Shown here piece after piece: positions 40,155 through 49,584 of a DNA stretch of 64,000 bases. The notes under the pieces are model-generated. The model was given only the letters and a program-made list of their open reading frames with translations, did no database searches and was not told where the DNA came from. Source of the stretch: Mesorhizobium sp. B4-1-4 (GTDB lineage: Bacteria; Pseudomonadota; Alphaproteobacteria; Rhizobiales; Rhizobiaceae). Each line of letters begins with the position of its first letter. Within the stretch, counting starts at the first letter, position 1. Both the position numbers and the translations under genes were made by a program. The stretch is taken from NCBI RefSeq assembly GCF_006439395.2, contig NZ_CP083950.1, positions 3,472,001 to 3,536,000 on the forward strand, read 5' to 3'.

Positions 40155-41018
40155 ATGCCATCAGGAACAGACAAGGTCGCGCTGGTGCTCGCGGGCGGCG
40201 GCAGTTTCGGCGCGGTACAAGTCGGCATGCTGAAGGCGCTGGTCGCCGCGGGCGTGACCGCCGATTTCGTCGTCGGCTCCAGCGTCGGCGCCATCAACGG
40301 CGCCTACTACGCCGCCGCCGGCACAATGGAGACCGTCGCTCGGCTGGAGGCCCTGTGGCGGGGCATCACCCGCAACGACGTGTTTCCCGTCAGTTGGCGG
40401 TCGATGCTGGGCTTTGCGGCCCGGCGCGATTTTCTGTCCGCCTCGCACGGCATCCGCAATCTGATCGAGCGCAACCTGCCCTATCGCGACCTCGAGGAGG
40501 CGCCGATCCCGATCCACATCATCGCGACCGATCTCTTCTCCGGTGACGCGGTGGTGATCTCGAAAGGTAATGCGGCCGAGGCGATCGCCGCCTCAAGCGC
40601 CATTCCGGTTGCGTTCGCGCCGGTGCGGGTCGGCGAGCGGTTCTTGATCGACGGCGCGGTGACCTCGAATACACCAGTCGGTGTTGCGATCAGCCTCGGC
40701 GCGCGCCGGCTGATCGTGCTGCCAACCGGCTTCGCCTGCAATCTGCGCGCGCCGCCGCAAGGCGCGGTTGCCAACGGCCTGCATGCCTTGACACTGTTGA
40801 TCGCCCGGCAATTGGTGCGCGAACTCGACACCATGCCGGCCGAGATCGACTACGCGATTGTCCCCTCGCTCTGCCCGCTGGTGGGCTCGCCCTACGATTT
40901 CACCCGCACTGGCGCGCTGATCGACGACGCCGAAAAATCGACCCGGGCATGGATAGAGGCGGGCGGACTGTTTGAACGCGTCATCCCGAACCAGATGCGT
41001 CCGCACCGCCATCATTGA
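40155..41018 (+). CDS. Patatin-like phospholipase
   Basis: A 287-residue lipid acyl hydrolase. The oxyanion hole is GGGSFGAVQVGML, the nucleophile elbow is VGSSVGAING (GxSxG), and the catalytic Asp lies in IDGAVTSNTPV (DGA in place of the commoner DGG). It would cleave phospholipids or related esters in the cytoplasm. Start at 40155 has GAGG seven bases upstream; the frame is open to 39957 but that region contains the operator repeats. It is divergent from padR and probably regulated by it. Confidence 0.92.
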   Translation: MPSGTDKVALVLAGGGSFGAVQVGMLKALVAAGVTADFVVGSSVGAINGAYYAAAGTMETVARLEALWRGITRNDVFPVSWRSMLGFAARRDFLSASHGIRNLIERNLPYRDLEEAPIPIHIIATDLFSGDAVVISKGNAAEAIAASSAIPVAFAPVRVGERFLIDGAVTSNTPVGVAISLGARRLIVLPTGFACNLRAPPQGAVANGLHALTLLIARQLVRELDTMPAEIDYAIVPSLCPLVGSPYDFTRTGALIDDAEKSTRAWIEAGGLFERVIPNQMRPHRHH

Positions 41019-41043
41019 TTTCACCCGATTTCACAGCAGGGCG

Positions 41044-41436
41044 CTACCACCGCCCCTTGCGCCGGTTCCAGGCATAGAGCAGGTCGGCGAAGCGATCATA
41101 GGCAAGACGGGTCAGCGGCAAGGCGATCGGATTGCCAAACAATCCCGCCAGCCAGCCCTCGCCAGGTGTCATCGCCCACACTGCAATCGCAACGTCGGCG
41201 CCGACCAGCAACCGGCCTTGCGCATCGGTGGCATGCAGCCGCCGGCGGATGTCCTCCAGCGAGGCGCCATGTCCGGCAAGCGCCGCCGGCTCGAGGTTGA
41301 TGTCGCGAAACTCGATCCGTCCGGCCTTGACCGCTTCGATCAGCCGCCGCTTCTGCCTGCCGATGCCCGCATCGCAGACCGGACAATGTGTGTTGTACCA
41401 GACAGTCAGCAAAGGCGTGATCCTGTCAGGGCTCAC
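41044..41436 (-). CDS. DCC-family (DUF393) thiol-disulphide oxidoreductase-like protein
   Basis: A 130-residue thioredoxin-like protein with VWYNTHCPVCDAGI, the YNxxCPxC active-site motif of the DCC (DUF393) family, then RIEFRDINLEPAALAGHGAS and LLVGADVAIAVWAMTPGEGW. A redox role is likely. The GTG at 41436 overlaps the stop of the DUF333 gene (GTGA), which decides the start and implies translational coupling. There is no signal peptide. Confidence 0.88.
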   Translation of the reverse strand: MSPDRITPLLTVWYNTHCPVCDAGIGRQKRRLIEAVKAGRIEFRDINLEPAALAGHGASLEDIRRRLHATDAQGRLLVGADVAIAVWAMTPGEGWLAGLFGNPIALPLTRLAYDRFADLLYAWNRRKGRW

Positions 41437-41693
41437 TTGCCGCGCATCGCCGTCTTCGGCCCGACGCGTTTGTTGTCGCGAAACAGCGCCCGCTCCCCAC
41501 ACAGGCGTCCGTTGGGCAGGCGGCAAAATCCATATTCATTGCCGGCCCTATCCTTCCTCATCGCCAGGCGCCCGCCGACTCCGCCGCAATGGACGGATGC
41601 CGGATTGGCCATGCCGACCGGCTTTTGCACGGCAGCGCCGACGTCGATCGGCACTAAGGACAATGCGGCCAGGCCGGCAGCCGATATCTTCAT
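41433..41693 (-). CDS. Exported DUF333-domain protein
   Basis: An 86-residue protein: signal peptide MKISAAGLAALSLVPIDVGA, then the DUF333 domain (GMANPASVHCGGVGGRLAMR, GNEYGFCRLPNGRLCGERAL) with four cysteines that could form disulphides. The domain occurs in small secreted proteins of unknown role, sometimes labelled hemolysin-like. GGGGGAT precedes the ATG at 41693. Its stop overlaps the start of the thiol-oxidoreductase-like gene, an apt partner for a cysteine-containing protein, although that partner appears cytoplasmic. Confidence 0.85.
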   Translation of the reverse strand: MKISAAGLAALSLVPIDVGAAVQKPVGMANPASVHCGGVGGRLAMRKDRAGNEYGFCRLPNGRLCGERALFRDNKRVGPKTAMRGK

Positions 41694-41790
41694 CGCGATC
41701 CCCCCTCGGCCGCACCCTGTCACGGCGAAGCGCCTTGTCTGCGGCAAGGCGTCGCCAATGACCATCGACTTCGAGAACCTGCCGATGGAT

Positions 41791-42084
41791 TCATCCGAGC
41801 GAGGAGATGATCTCGCGGTAAGCAAATTCCGGGAACGCCTTGAGCGTGCGCGTCTTGACGCTGCCGCCCGAGCCCAGCATCAGCGCGAAACGGGCGAGCA
41901 CCGCATCATCAGGCGCTTCGACCACCGACACCATGTCGAATTCGCCCATGGTCAGGTAGAACGACTTGAACGATCCACCCATCTCGCCGAGCTGCTTCTT
42001 GGCGGCGTCCAGCCGCTTGGGCGAGTCGCGCACATTTTTCGCGCCCTGCTCGGTCCAGTTCATCAGCACGATGTAAGTCGTCAT
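41791..42084 (-). CDS. GYD-domain protein
   Basis: A 97-residue protein of the GYD family: MTTYIVLMNWTEQGAKNVRD, FKSFYLTMGEFDMVSVVEAP, FALMLGSGGSVKTRTLKAFP. The name motif GYD appears here as GEFD. These proteins form dimeric alpha-beta barrel folds and have no established function. GAGAGGTGTGCC before the ATG supplies a ribosome site. It is separated by about 100 bases from the DUF333 gene on the same strand. Confidence 0.9.
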   Translation of the reverse strand: MTTYIVLMNWTEQGAKNVRDSPKRLDAAKKQLGEMGGSFKSFYLTMGEFDMVSVVEAPDDAVLARFALMLGSGGSVKTRTLKAFPEFAYREIISSLG

Positions 42085-42429
42085 GGCACACCTCTCTCCG
42101 GGCCACGGAGCACGGCATTGAGACCGCTAAAAAAGGACGGCCTCGACCGGGGCGGGCTTCCGGGGTTGACGCCCAGAAAATGCATCCGTCACCAGATTAT
42201 CCTCCCGCTGCCAGCGTCCCGCAAGCACTACCGCGCCGGCACCGTATTGCCGAGTCCTCGTGCCAACCGACACAAAGGCGCTGGCATGGCGACGGCCACA
42301 AATCAGTCGGCGGCGATCAAGCAAAGCCGGTTTAAAAACCCGCCTGATTGCGGCAGTCTCCGCCGTGGCCGTCGGACACGGCAAACACCGGCCAACATCC
42401 GAGGCCCAGTCCAGCCGCAGGAGAGCTTC
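42085..42429. other. Intergenic region between GYD and TauD genes
   Basis: No gene is supported. The plus frame of the dioxygenase stays open upstream (from ATG at 42286, MATATNQSAAIKQSRF), but that stretch has no domain and no Shine-Dalgarno, so I treat it as leader. Promoters for both divergent genes must lie here. Confidence 0.5.
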
Positions 42430-43485
42430 ATGCGCAAAACAACAGACCTGCCGCCGGAACGGATCGAAATTCCCGCCGCGTGGACCGGCGAGGACATGGC
42501 GAAGCATCCTGAACGATGGCTGGTCGAACTGGACCCGAAGGACGTCGCGGAGCTGGAAGCCGCCGCAACCGGCTTTCTTGCCGGTTCGCACGATATCGGC
42601 GGTCTGACCAAGGCTGATTTCCCCTTGCCCCGGCTTGCTGGCCATCTTGCCGCCCTTCGCGAAAAACTGATCGCCGGCATAGGGTTCGAGGTGCTTCGCG
42701 GTCTCCCGGTCGAAGGATACTCCGCGCAAATGGCGGCAACGATCTTCTGCGGAGTTGGCGCCCATCTGGGAAGCGCTCGGTCCCAGAACGCCCAGGGCCA
42801 TATACTCGGTCATGTCCGCGACATAGGCGCCGACGCGAAGAACGCCACGACACGCATCTACCAGACCTCGGAGCGCCAGACGTTCCACACCGACTCCGCC
42901 GATGTCGTCGGCCTGCTCTGCCTGGAAGATGCCATGCAAGGCGGCGAGTCCCTGCTGGTAAGCACGGTGACGATCTACAACGAGATGCGCAAAAGGCGAC
43001 CTGATCTGGTCCGGCTGCTGTTTGATCCGATTGCCACCGACCGGCGCGGCGAGATACCGGAAGGGCAAAAGCCCTACTTCGAAATCCCGGTCCTCAACTG
43101 GCATGCGGGGCTGCTGACCGGAATCTATCAGCGCCAGTATATCGACAGCGCGCAGCGCTTCCCGGATGCCATGCGGCTGAGTGCTGCGCATGTCGAAGCA
43201 TTGGATCTCTTCGACAGCCTTGCCAATGACCCGAAGCTGAACCTGTCGATGCGGTTACGGCCCGGCGACATGCAGTTCGTGTACAATCATTCGCTGCTTC
43301 ACGACCGCATGGGTTTTCGGGATTGGCCGGATCCGGACAAGCGGCGCCATATGCTGCGCCTGTGGCTGTCAATGCCCGGCGACCGCCCGCTGCCCGATTG
43401 CTTCAGGCAGCGTTATGGCTCAATCGAGATCGGCGACCGGGGCGGCATCGTCGTCAAGGGGACGCGGCTGAACGTGCCCCTGTAG
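42430..43485 (+). CDS. TauD/TfdA-family Fe(II)/2-oxoglutarate dioxygenase
   Basis: A 351-residue enzyme of the TauD/TfdA superfamily. The metal ligands are His and Asp of QTFHTDSADVVG and the distal His in FVYNHSLLHDR; Arg in RRHMLRLWLSMPG would bind 2-oxoglutarate. The family hydroxylates varied substrates; this subgroup (KPYFEIPVLNWHAGLLTGIY) occurs in many proteobacteria and fungi without a defined substrate. AGGAGAG precedes the ATG. It stands alone, convergent with rpoD, so context gives no substrate hint. Confidence 0.9.
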   Translation: MRKTTDLPPERIEIPAAWTGEDMAKHPERWLVELDPKDVAELEAAATGFLAGSHDIGGLTKADFPLPRLAGHLAALREKLIAGIGFEVLRGLPVEGYSAQMAATIFCGVGAHLGSARSQNAQGHILGHVRDIGADAKNATTRIYQTSERQTFHTDSADVVGLLCLEDAMQGGESLLVSTVTIYNEMRKRRPDLVRLLFDPIATDRRGEIPEGQKPYFEIPVLNWHAGLLTGIYQRQYIDSAQRFPDAMRLSAAHVEALDLFDSLANDPKLNLSMRLRPGDMQFVYNHSLLHDRMGFRDWPDPDKRRHMLRLWLSMPGDRPLPDCFRQRYGSIEIGDRGGIVVKGTRLNVPL

Positions 43486-43505
43486 AAGCCAACCCGCCTG
43501 AAACG

Positions 43506-43530
43506 AAAAAGGGCACCAGTTGGCGCCCTT
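43506..43530. terminator. Terminator between TauD-like gene and rpoD
   Basis: AAGGGC and GCCCTT are the outer arms; CCA and TGG pair inside with one mismatch between. On the minus strand it is followed by TTTTTCGTTT, so it is an intrinsic terminator for rpoD; on the plus strand the T-run is weak. Confidence 0.8.
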
Positions 43531-43556
43531 GATTCTCGTGACAGATAGAACCCGCC

Positions 43557-45581
<2,025 letters not shown>

Positions 45582-45707
45582 AGTCTTTATCTTCTCCTAG
45601 CGGCCGGGCATCGGGCCACGTAAGCTGTCGGACCAGTCAAATTGGATATGCTCGTTTTTCTAAACGCGCTTCACCCGGGCCACGAACTGCATCCACTCTT
45701 TGTTTGG

Positions 45708-45754
45708 TGCATGTCGTCGCCCCAAAACCGGTTTCCACTTTTGGGCGACATGCA
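45708..45754. repeat. Dispersed palindromic repeat, copy 3
   Basis: TGCATGTCG and CGACATGCA are the outer arms, enclosing CCCCAAAACCGG and CCACTTTTGGG. The inner part matches the copies at 7433 and 10321 while the outer arms differ, with compensatory changes that keep pairing. It is in the dnaG-rpoD gap, near the rpoD promoter. Confidence 0.75.
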
Positions 45755-45910
45755 TTAAGTCCAGATTAACCCTGATATCTGTGGCAGGCTGTCTGCCTGT
45801 CCAGTGACCAGGACCTCTTATCGCTGCACTTCCCGTCGACACGGGTGCGGATTGACGTTTCGAATCGTCCTGATTCCGCCATTCTGCCGGAAGGTCAAGC
45901 GCCTCTGGCA

Positions 45911-45935
45911 TGATTCGCATGAAAAAAGCGAATCA
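45911..45935. terminator. Hairpin downstream of dnaG
   Basis: TGATTCGC (45911-45918) and GCGAATCA (45928-45935) are perfect arms with ATGAAAAAA between. It lies 71 bases beyond the dnaG stop. The T-run on the minus strand is in the loop, so termination strength is unclear. Confidence 0.45.
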
Positions 45936-46005
45936 ATTACCCGACTTAGCGCGCCCGGCTTCCTGGGGAAGCCCGGCCACACCCTCATTCTGTACCCGCT
46001 TGCAC

Positions 46006-47943
46006 TTAGGCTCGCCCGGCCCTGCCCGACGATACGCCGAACCCTTCGATCAGCGCTTCCGTCGCTTGTACATCCTGAAATTGCGCCTGAATTTCGATCA
46101 GATGGCGGAAGTTTTCGTCCGAAGGATCCGCTTCGAGAGCCGCTTCCGCCTGTTTCAGCTCCTTATGTAAGGTGCGCGCGCTACGCTGCAAGTGCAGTGC
46201 CTGGTTCAGAGCGTCGCGGGCATCCTCGAGCGCCGCCGTCTCCAGCGCCGGCCATTGCCGCGCTCGCCGGATCAGGCCTACGGCGCGTTCCCATATCTCG
46301 GCGCAGCCGGCGCGCTCGATCGTCGCCACCACGGCGTGGCGGTCATTGGCCATGTCATGCGCCATCGCGTCGAGGATGGCCGCGTGCAGCCGGTTCAGGT
46401 CGGAATTGGCGAGATCGAGAAACTCGACATGCGCGAAATTCTCGTCGATCAGCGCCGGATGGTTGACCAGCGCCACGATGATCGTCGCCTCGCGCACCGA
46501 CATCCCCTCGCCGCGCTTGACCAGCGCCGACTGGCCGAGACTTTCGGTGATGGCGATGCGGCCGCCGCCCTTGGCGAACTGTCCGCCGGGCGCGGCCGCC
46601 TTGCCCTGGCCGCGCGCTCCTGGCCGGCCGTTGTCGCGGCCCTGGCGGGAAACGCGCTGGGAGCCGAAGAAGCTCAGCACCCGCTCGCGCATCTCCTGTT
46701 GATAGTGGTACCGCAGGCTCTCATCTCGGATGCGACTGGTCAGCTCGCGCAGCGTCTTTTCAAGTTCCGCTCGCCGCTCCGGCGTGTCGAAGACGCCGCC
46801 CGCCGTCTCGCGCATCCATAGGAGGTCGACCAGCGGCCGTGCGTCGGCAAGCACGGCGCGAAATGCGTCCGGTCCCTCGGCCTTGACCAGGTCGTCGGGG
46901 TCCTTGCCTTCCGGCAGCAGCGCAAAGCGCGCCGAGCGCCCCGCCTGTACCGATGGCAGTGCGAGATCGGCGGCCCGCCACGCCGCTTTCAGCCCGGCCT
47001 TGTCGCCGTCGAAACACAGAACCGGTTCGTTGGCCATGCGCCACAACAGTTCAAGCTGGTTCTCGGTGAGCGCGGTGCCGAGCGGCGCGACCACATTCTC
47101 GAAACCGGCCTGCGCCAGCGCGATCACGTCCATATAGCCTTCGACCGCGATAACCGCGCCGCCCTTGGCCAGCGCCTTGCGGGCGCGGGCGAAATTGTAG
47201 AGCACATTGCCCTTGTGGAAGAGCTCGGTGTCGGGCGAGTTCATGTATTTGGCCGGCGCGTCGGGCGCCAGCGCACGGCCGCCAAAGGCAATGATCTTGC
47301 CGCGCGAATCCGGGATCGGAAACATGATGCGGTCGCGGAACCAGTCGTAGGACACCGGGATGTCGTCGCCGTGCCGCACCAGCCCGCAGGCCTCGATATC
47401 GGCCTTCGGCACGCCCTTTGCCGCCAGATGCTCCTTCAGCGCATTGCGGCTGTCCGGCGCGAAGCCGAGCCGAAACGAATGCTGGGTCGCCGGCGTCAAC
47501 CCGCGGTCGCGCAGATACGCGCGCGCCTTTGCGCCTTCTGGTCCCTGCAGGCGCTCCTGGAAGAAGGCGGTCGCCATTTCCATGACATCGGTCAGGCTGG
47601 CGCGTTCCTTCTCGCGCCGCTCCTCCTGCGCGTCGCGGACCGGCATTGGCACGCCCGCCATGTCGGCGATCGTCTCGACCGCCTCGGGAAAGCTCAACCC
47701 TTCGAGTTCGGTCAGGAATTTGAAATGGTCGCCCGAGGCCGAGCAGCCGAAACAGTGATAACGCCCCTTCTTGTCCTCGCAGTGGAAGGACGGGCTCTTC
47801 TCGCCGTGGAAGGGACAGCAAGCCCAATAATCGCCACGCGACGCATTGGTCTTCTTGCGATCCCACGCGACGCGCTGGCCGATAACCTGTGAAATCGGCA
47901 CGCGGTCGCGTATCTCGTCGAGGAAGGCGGGCGGAAAGCGCAT
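46006..47943 (-). CDS. dnaG: DNA primase DnaG
   Basis: A 645-residue primase that makes RNA primers at the replication fork. The N-terminal zinc site is CPFH...CFGC (Cys43, His46, Cys64, Cys67). The RNA polymerase core has GGRALAPDAPAKYMNS and the TOPRIM motifs AVEGYMDVIAL and CFDGDKAGLKAA. The C-terminal helicase-binding region follows a Gly/Arg/Ala-rich linker (GRPGARGQGKAAAPGGQFAK) and ends VQATEALIEGFGVSSGRA. Length is normal for the order. It precedes rpoD on the same strand. Confidence 0.98.
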   Translation of the reverse strand: MRFPPAFLDEIRDRVPISQVIGQRVAWDRKKTNASRGDYWACCPFHGEKSPSFHCEDKKGRYHCFGCSASGDHFKFLTELEGLSFPEAVETIADMAGVPMPVRDAQEERREKERASLTDVMEMATAFFQERLQGPEGAKARAYLRDRGLTPATQHSFRLGFAPDSRNALKEHLAAKGVPKADIEACGLVRHGDDIPVSYDWFRDRIMFPIPDSRGKIIAFGGRALAPDAPAKYMNSPDTELFHKGNVLYNFARARKALAKGGAVIAVEGYMDVIALAQAGFENVVAPLGTALTENQLELLWRMANEPVLCFDGDKAGLKAAWRAADLALPSVQAGRSARFALLPEGKDPDDLVKAEGPDAFRAVLADARPLVDLLWMRETAGGVFDTPERRAELEKTLRELTSRIRDESLRYHYQQEMRERVLSFFGSQRVSRQGRDNGRPGARGQGKAAAPGGQFAKGGGRIAITESLGQSALVKRGEGMSVREATIIVALVNHPALIDENFAHVEFLDLANSDLNRLHAAILDAMAHDMANDRHAVVATIERAGCAEIWERAVGLIRRARQWPALETAALEDARDALNQALHLQRSARTLHKELKQAEAALEADPSDENFRHLIEIQAQFQDVQATEALIEGFGVSSGRAGRA

Positions 47944-48073
47944 CAGGAAACTCGTTTCCCCACCATATAATCATGCCGGCGAAATCCGACGACCCCCAAT
48001 AGGGGCCATACCCGGTTTCCACAGGCCAGGTCTTTTAACAGGCTAAGAGATGGGCAATTGCGGCGATTGCCGA

Positions 48074-48439
48074 TCAATCGCCTTCGTCGACCAAACTTTC
48101 CACCGGCAGTTCAAGCGCTCGGGCCAGCCGCAGCCAAAGCGCGACATCGCCGCCACGTTTTCCGTTCTCGATTTCCGAAAGATAGTTCTGAGTGACACCG
48201 ACGGAAGTCGCGAGAACCGCCTGGGTCTGCTTGCGATATTTGCGCCAGAAGGCAAGCGGAGAAGTCGCCGCCACCAGAGCCCGCGCTTCATCCGTGGTCA
48301 AACCTGGTATCTGGCCTGCGCGAAAGCCACCCAACGCCTGTGCGTGGTCCAATGAGTCCCGCAACGCCTCAAGCTCGCTGCGCGGCAGGATGGCTAATTC
48401 CTCGCCACCGGGCGTCGTGACATAGGCAATGTTGTTCAT
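48074..48439 (-). CDS. Antitoxin with Phd-like N-terminus and XRE helix-turn-helix
   Basis: A 121-residue protein. The first 30 residues (YVTTPGGEELAILPRSELEA) resemble the N-terminus of Phd/YefM-type antitoxins; residues about 68-115 form an XRE helix-turn-helix (TQAVLATSVGVTQNYLSEIE). It starts 12 bases after the ParE-like gene and would neutralise it and repress the operon through a palindrome upstream of the toxin. A paralogue of the same design is at 59065-59448. The toxin-first order is that of higBA-type pairs. Confidence 0.88.
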   Translation of the reverse strand: MNNIAYVTTPGGEELAILPRSELEALRDSLDHAQALGGFRAGQIPGLTTDEARALVAATSPLAFWRKYRKQTQAVLATSVGVTQNYLSEIENGKRGGDVALWLRLARALELPVESLVDEGD

Positions 48440-48451
48440 CCTCGCATCCCT

Positions 48452-48700
48452 TCAATCATAAACAGATCCGCGTGGCCCAATCTTGGTGACGATGATCTCC
48501 TGGTCTGTCTCCTCGAAAATGACCCGATAGTCACCGACCCTCAAACGCAGAGCGGTCGATTCCTGCAGAGCCTTGACACTGTTTGCAAGCGTGCTCGCGT
48601 CGTGGGCATAGGTTTCGATCTTCGACAGGATCCTCTCGGCATCCGCCCGATGCTTCCGCAGCGCCTTGGCGGCCAGAGGGAGAAGAATGACCCGCTTCAC
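48452..48700 (-). CDS. RelE/ParE-family toxin (intact)
   Basis: An 82-residue toxin: MKRVILLPLAAKALRKHRAD, LRLRVGDYRVIFEET and the C-terminal EIIVTKIGPRGSVYD, which is the complete RelE fold with its last strand. Likely an mRNA interferase or gyrase poison; the residues seen do not settle which. It starts with GTG at 48700 close behind GAGG, at a shorter spacing than usual. Of three such toxins in the window this is the only one with an unbroken frame. Confidence 0.88.
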   Translation of the reverse strand: MKRVILLPLAAKALRKHRADAERILSKIETYAHDASTLANSVKALQESTALRLRVGDYRVIFEETDQEIIVTKIGPRGSVYD

Positions 48701-48704
48701 CTCA

Positions 48705-48729
48705 AAAATATCGCATATTGTGATATTTT
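48705..48729. promoter_or_regulatory. Operator candidate of the toxin-antitoxin operon
   Basis: AAAATATC (48705-48712) and GATATTTT (48722-48729) are perfect arms with a nine-base spacer, directly upstream of the toxin start and probably over its -10 region. Confidence 0.7.
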
Positions 48730-48844
48730 GTGCAAGCAGTTCGGCCCATGGAGACGGGTCGCAAAGGGCATGAACGCCAAAAAGAAGGCGGCCATTGCGA
48801 ACCGCCTTCTTGTCACATCCGGCAAGCTGCCGTGGAGCTGGAGC

Positions 48845-49207
48845 CTACTGAGCGGCGATGGCGCCGAAGATCACGCCGGAGAGAATGCCGACGAGCACGT
48901 AGTCATTGCCGACGCGGATCCATTCCTGGCCGCGGCCGGGACGACGCAGGCCATAGCGGCCATAGTCGCGGATCGGCTGGTGGCGCTTCCAACTGGAATA
49001 TTTCTGGCCATTGCGCCAATGGTTGCGCTTCACGACGACCTTCTTCTTCACGACACGCTTCTCGACATGCCTGCCGGGCTTCTGCCAATCGGCCTTTGTG
49101 TAGGTCGACTGCGGCGCGACCGGTGCGTTCATCGGCGCCGCCTGGCCGGTGAGCGACGTGGCGGCCAGCATCGAGAAGGCGAGGCTGGAAAGGATAATGC
49201 GTTTCAT
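48845..49207 (-). CDS. RcnB-like periplasmic protein
   Basis: A 120-residue exported protein: signal peptide MKRIILSSLAFSMLAATSLT, cleavage near GQA. The mature part is basic (EKRVVKKKVVVKRNHWRNGQ) and ends with YGLRRPGRGQEWIRVGNDYV, VGILSGVIFGAIA, the RcnB family pattern. E. coli RcnB helps nickel/cobalt homeostasis, but most members are uncharacterised and no metal-binding motif is evident here. AGGAGACTTCTG precedes the ATG. It is a single gene. Confidence 0.85.
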   Translation of the reverse strand: MKRIILSSLAFSMLAATSLTGQAAPMNAPVAPQSTYTKADWQKPGRHVEKRVVKKKVVVKRNHWRNGQKYSSWKRHQPIRDYGRYGLRRPGRGQEWIRVGNDYVLVGILSGVIFGAIAAQ

Positions 49208-49584
49208 CAGAAGTCTCCTTGGTTGTCGATGCCCGAGGAGTAGCCGCCAGCGGATGAACTGAAACTGAACGCCTCCATTACAATTGCGTAATGAATTCCT
49301 CCATTTACGCCGGCGAGTTGAACATTACCGCAAAGGCAACAGCCAGAAGCCCGGCAAACCCGGCTGATGCCGTGGACCGGCATGCAACCTTTGCGCACCC
49401 CGTCCATTTCCCGACACGGCCTGTCGCGCCGCGACAGCCCCTTGAAATCGACAAAATTTTATTATCCGGCTAAAGTATTCCGGCTATTGTTCACGGCTGC
49501 CATGACCATGATTCGTACTCCCGCTTATTCCCCCGATCGCCGCGTCTCCCGCACCGCGCGCCCTGTTCGCATACAGGCGCGGCA
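49208..49584. other. Promoter region upstream of the Na/Pi cotransporter gene
   Basis: No domain is visible. A short ORF (ATG at 49502, reading MTMIRTPAYSPDRRVSRTAR) ends by overlapping the transporter's GTG start (GTGA), so it might be a coupled leader peptide. It has no Shine-Dalgarno and I do not call it a gene. The AT-rich stretch at 49450-49480 may hold a promoter. Confidence 0.4.

Noticed and set aside
40972..42429. Possible long N-terminal extension of the TauD-like protein
   Set aside because: It runs antisense through the DCC, DUF333 and GYD genes and contains no domain; the dioxygenase start at 42430 has AGGAGAG.
48731..49243. Plus-strand open frames over the RcnB-like gene
   Set aside because: They lack domains, whereas the minus strand has a signal peptide and the RcnB pattern.
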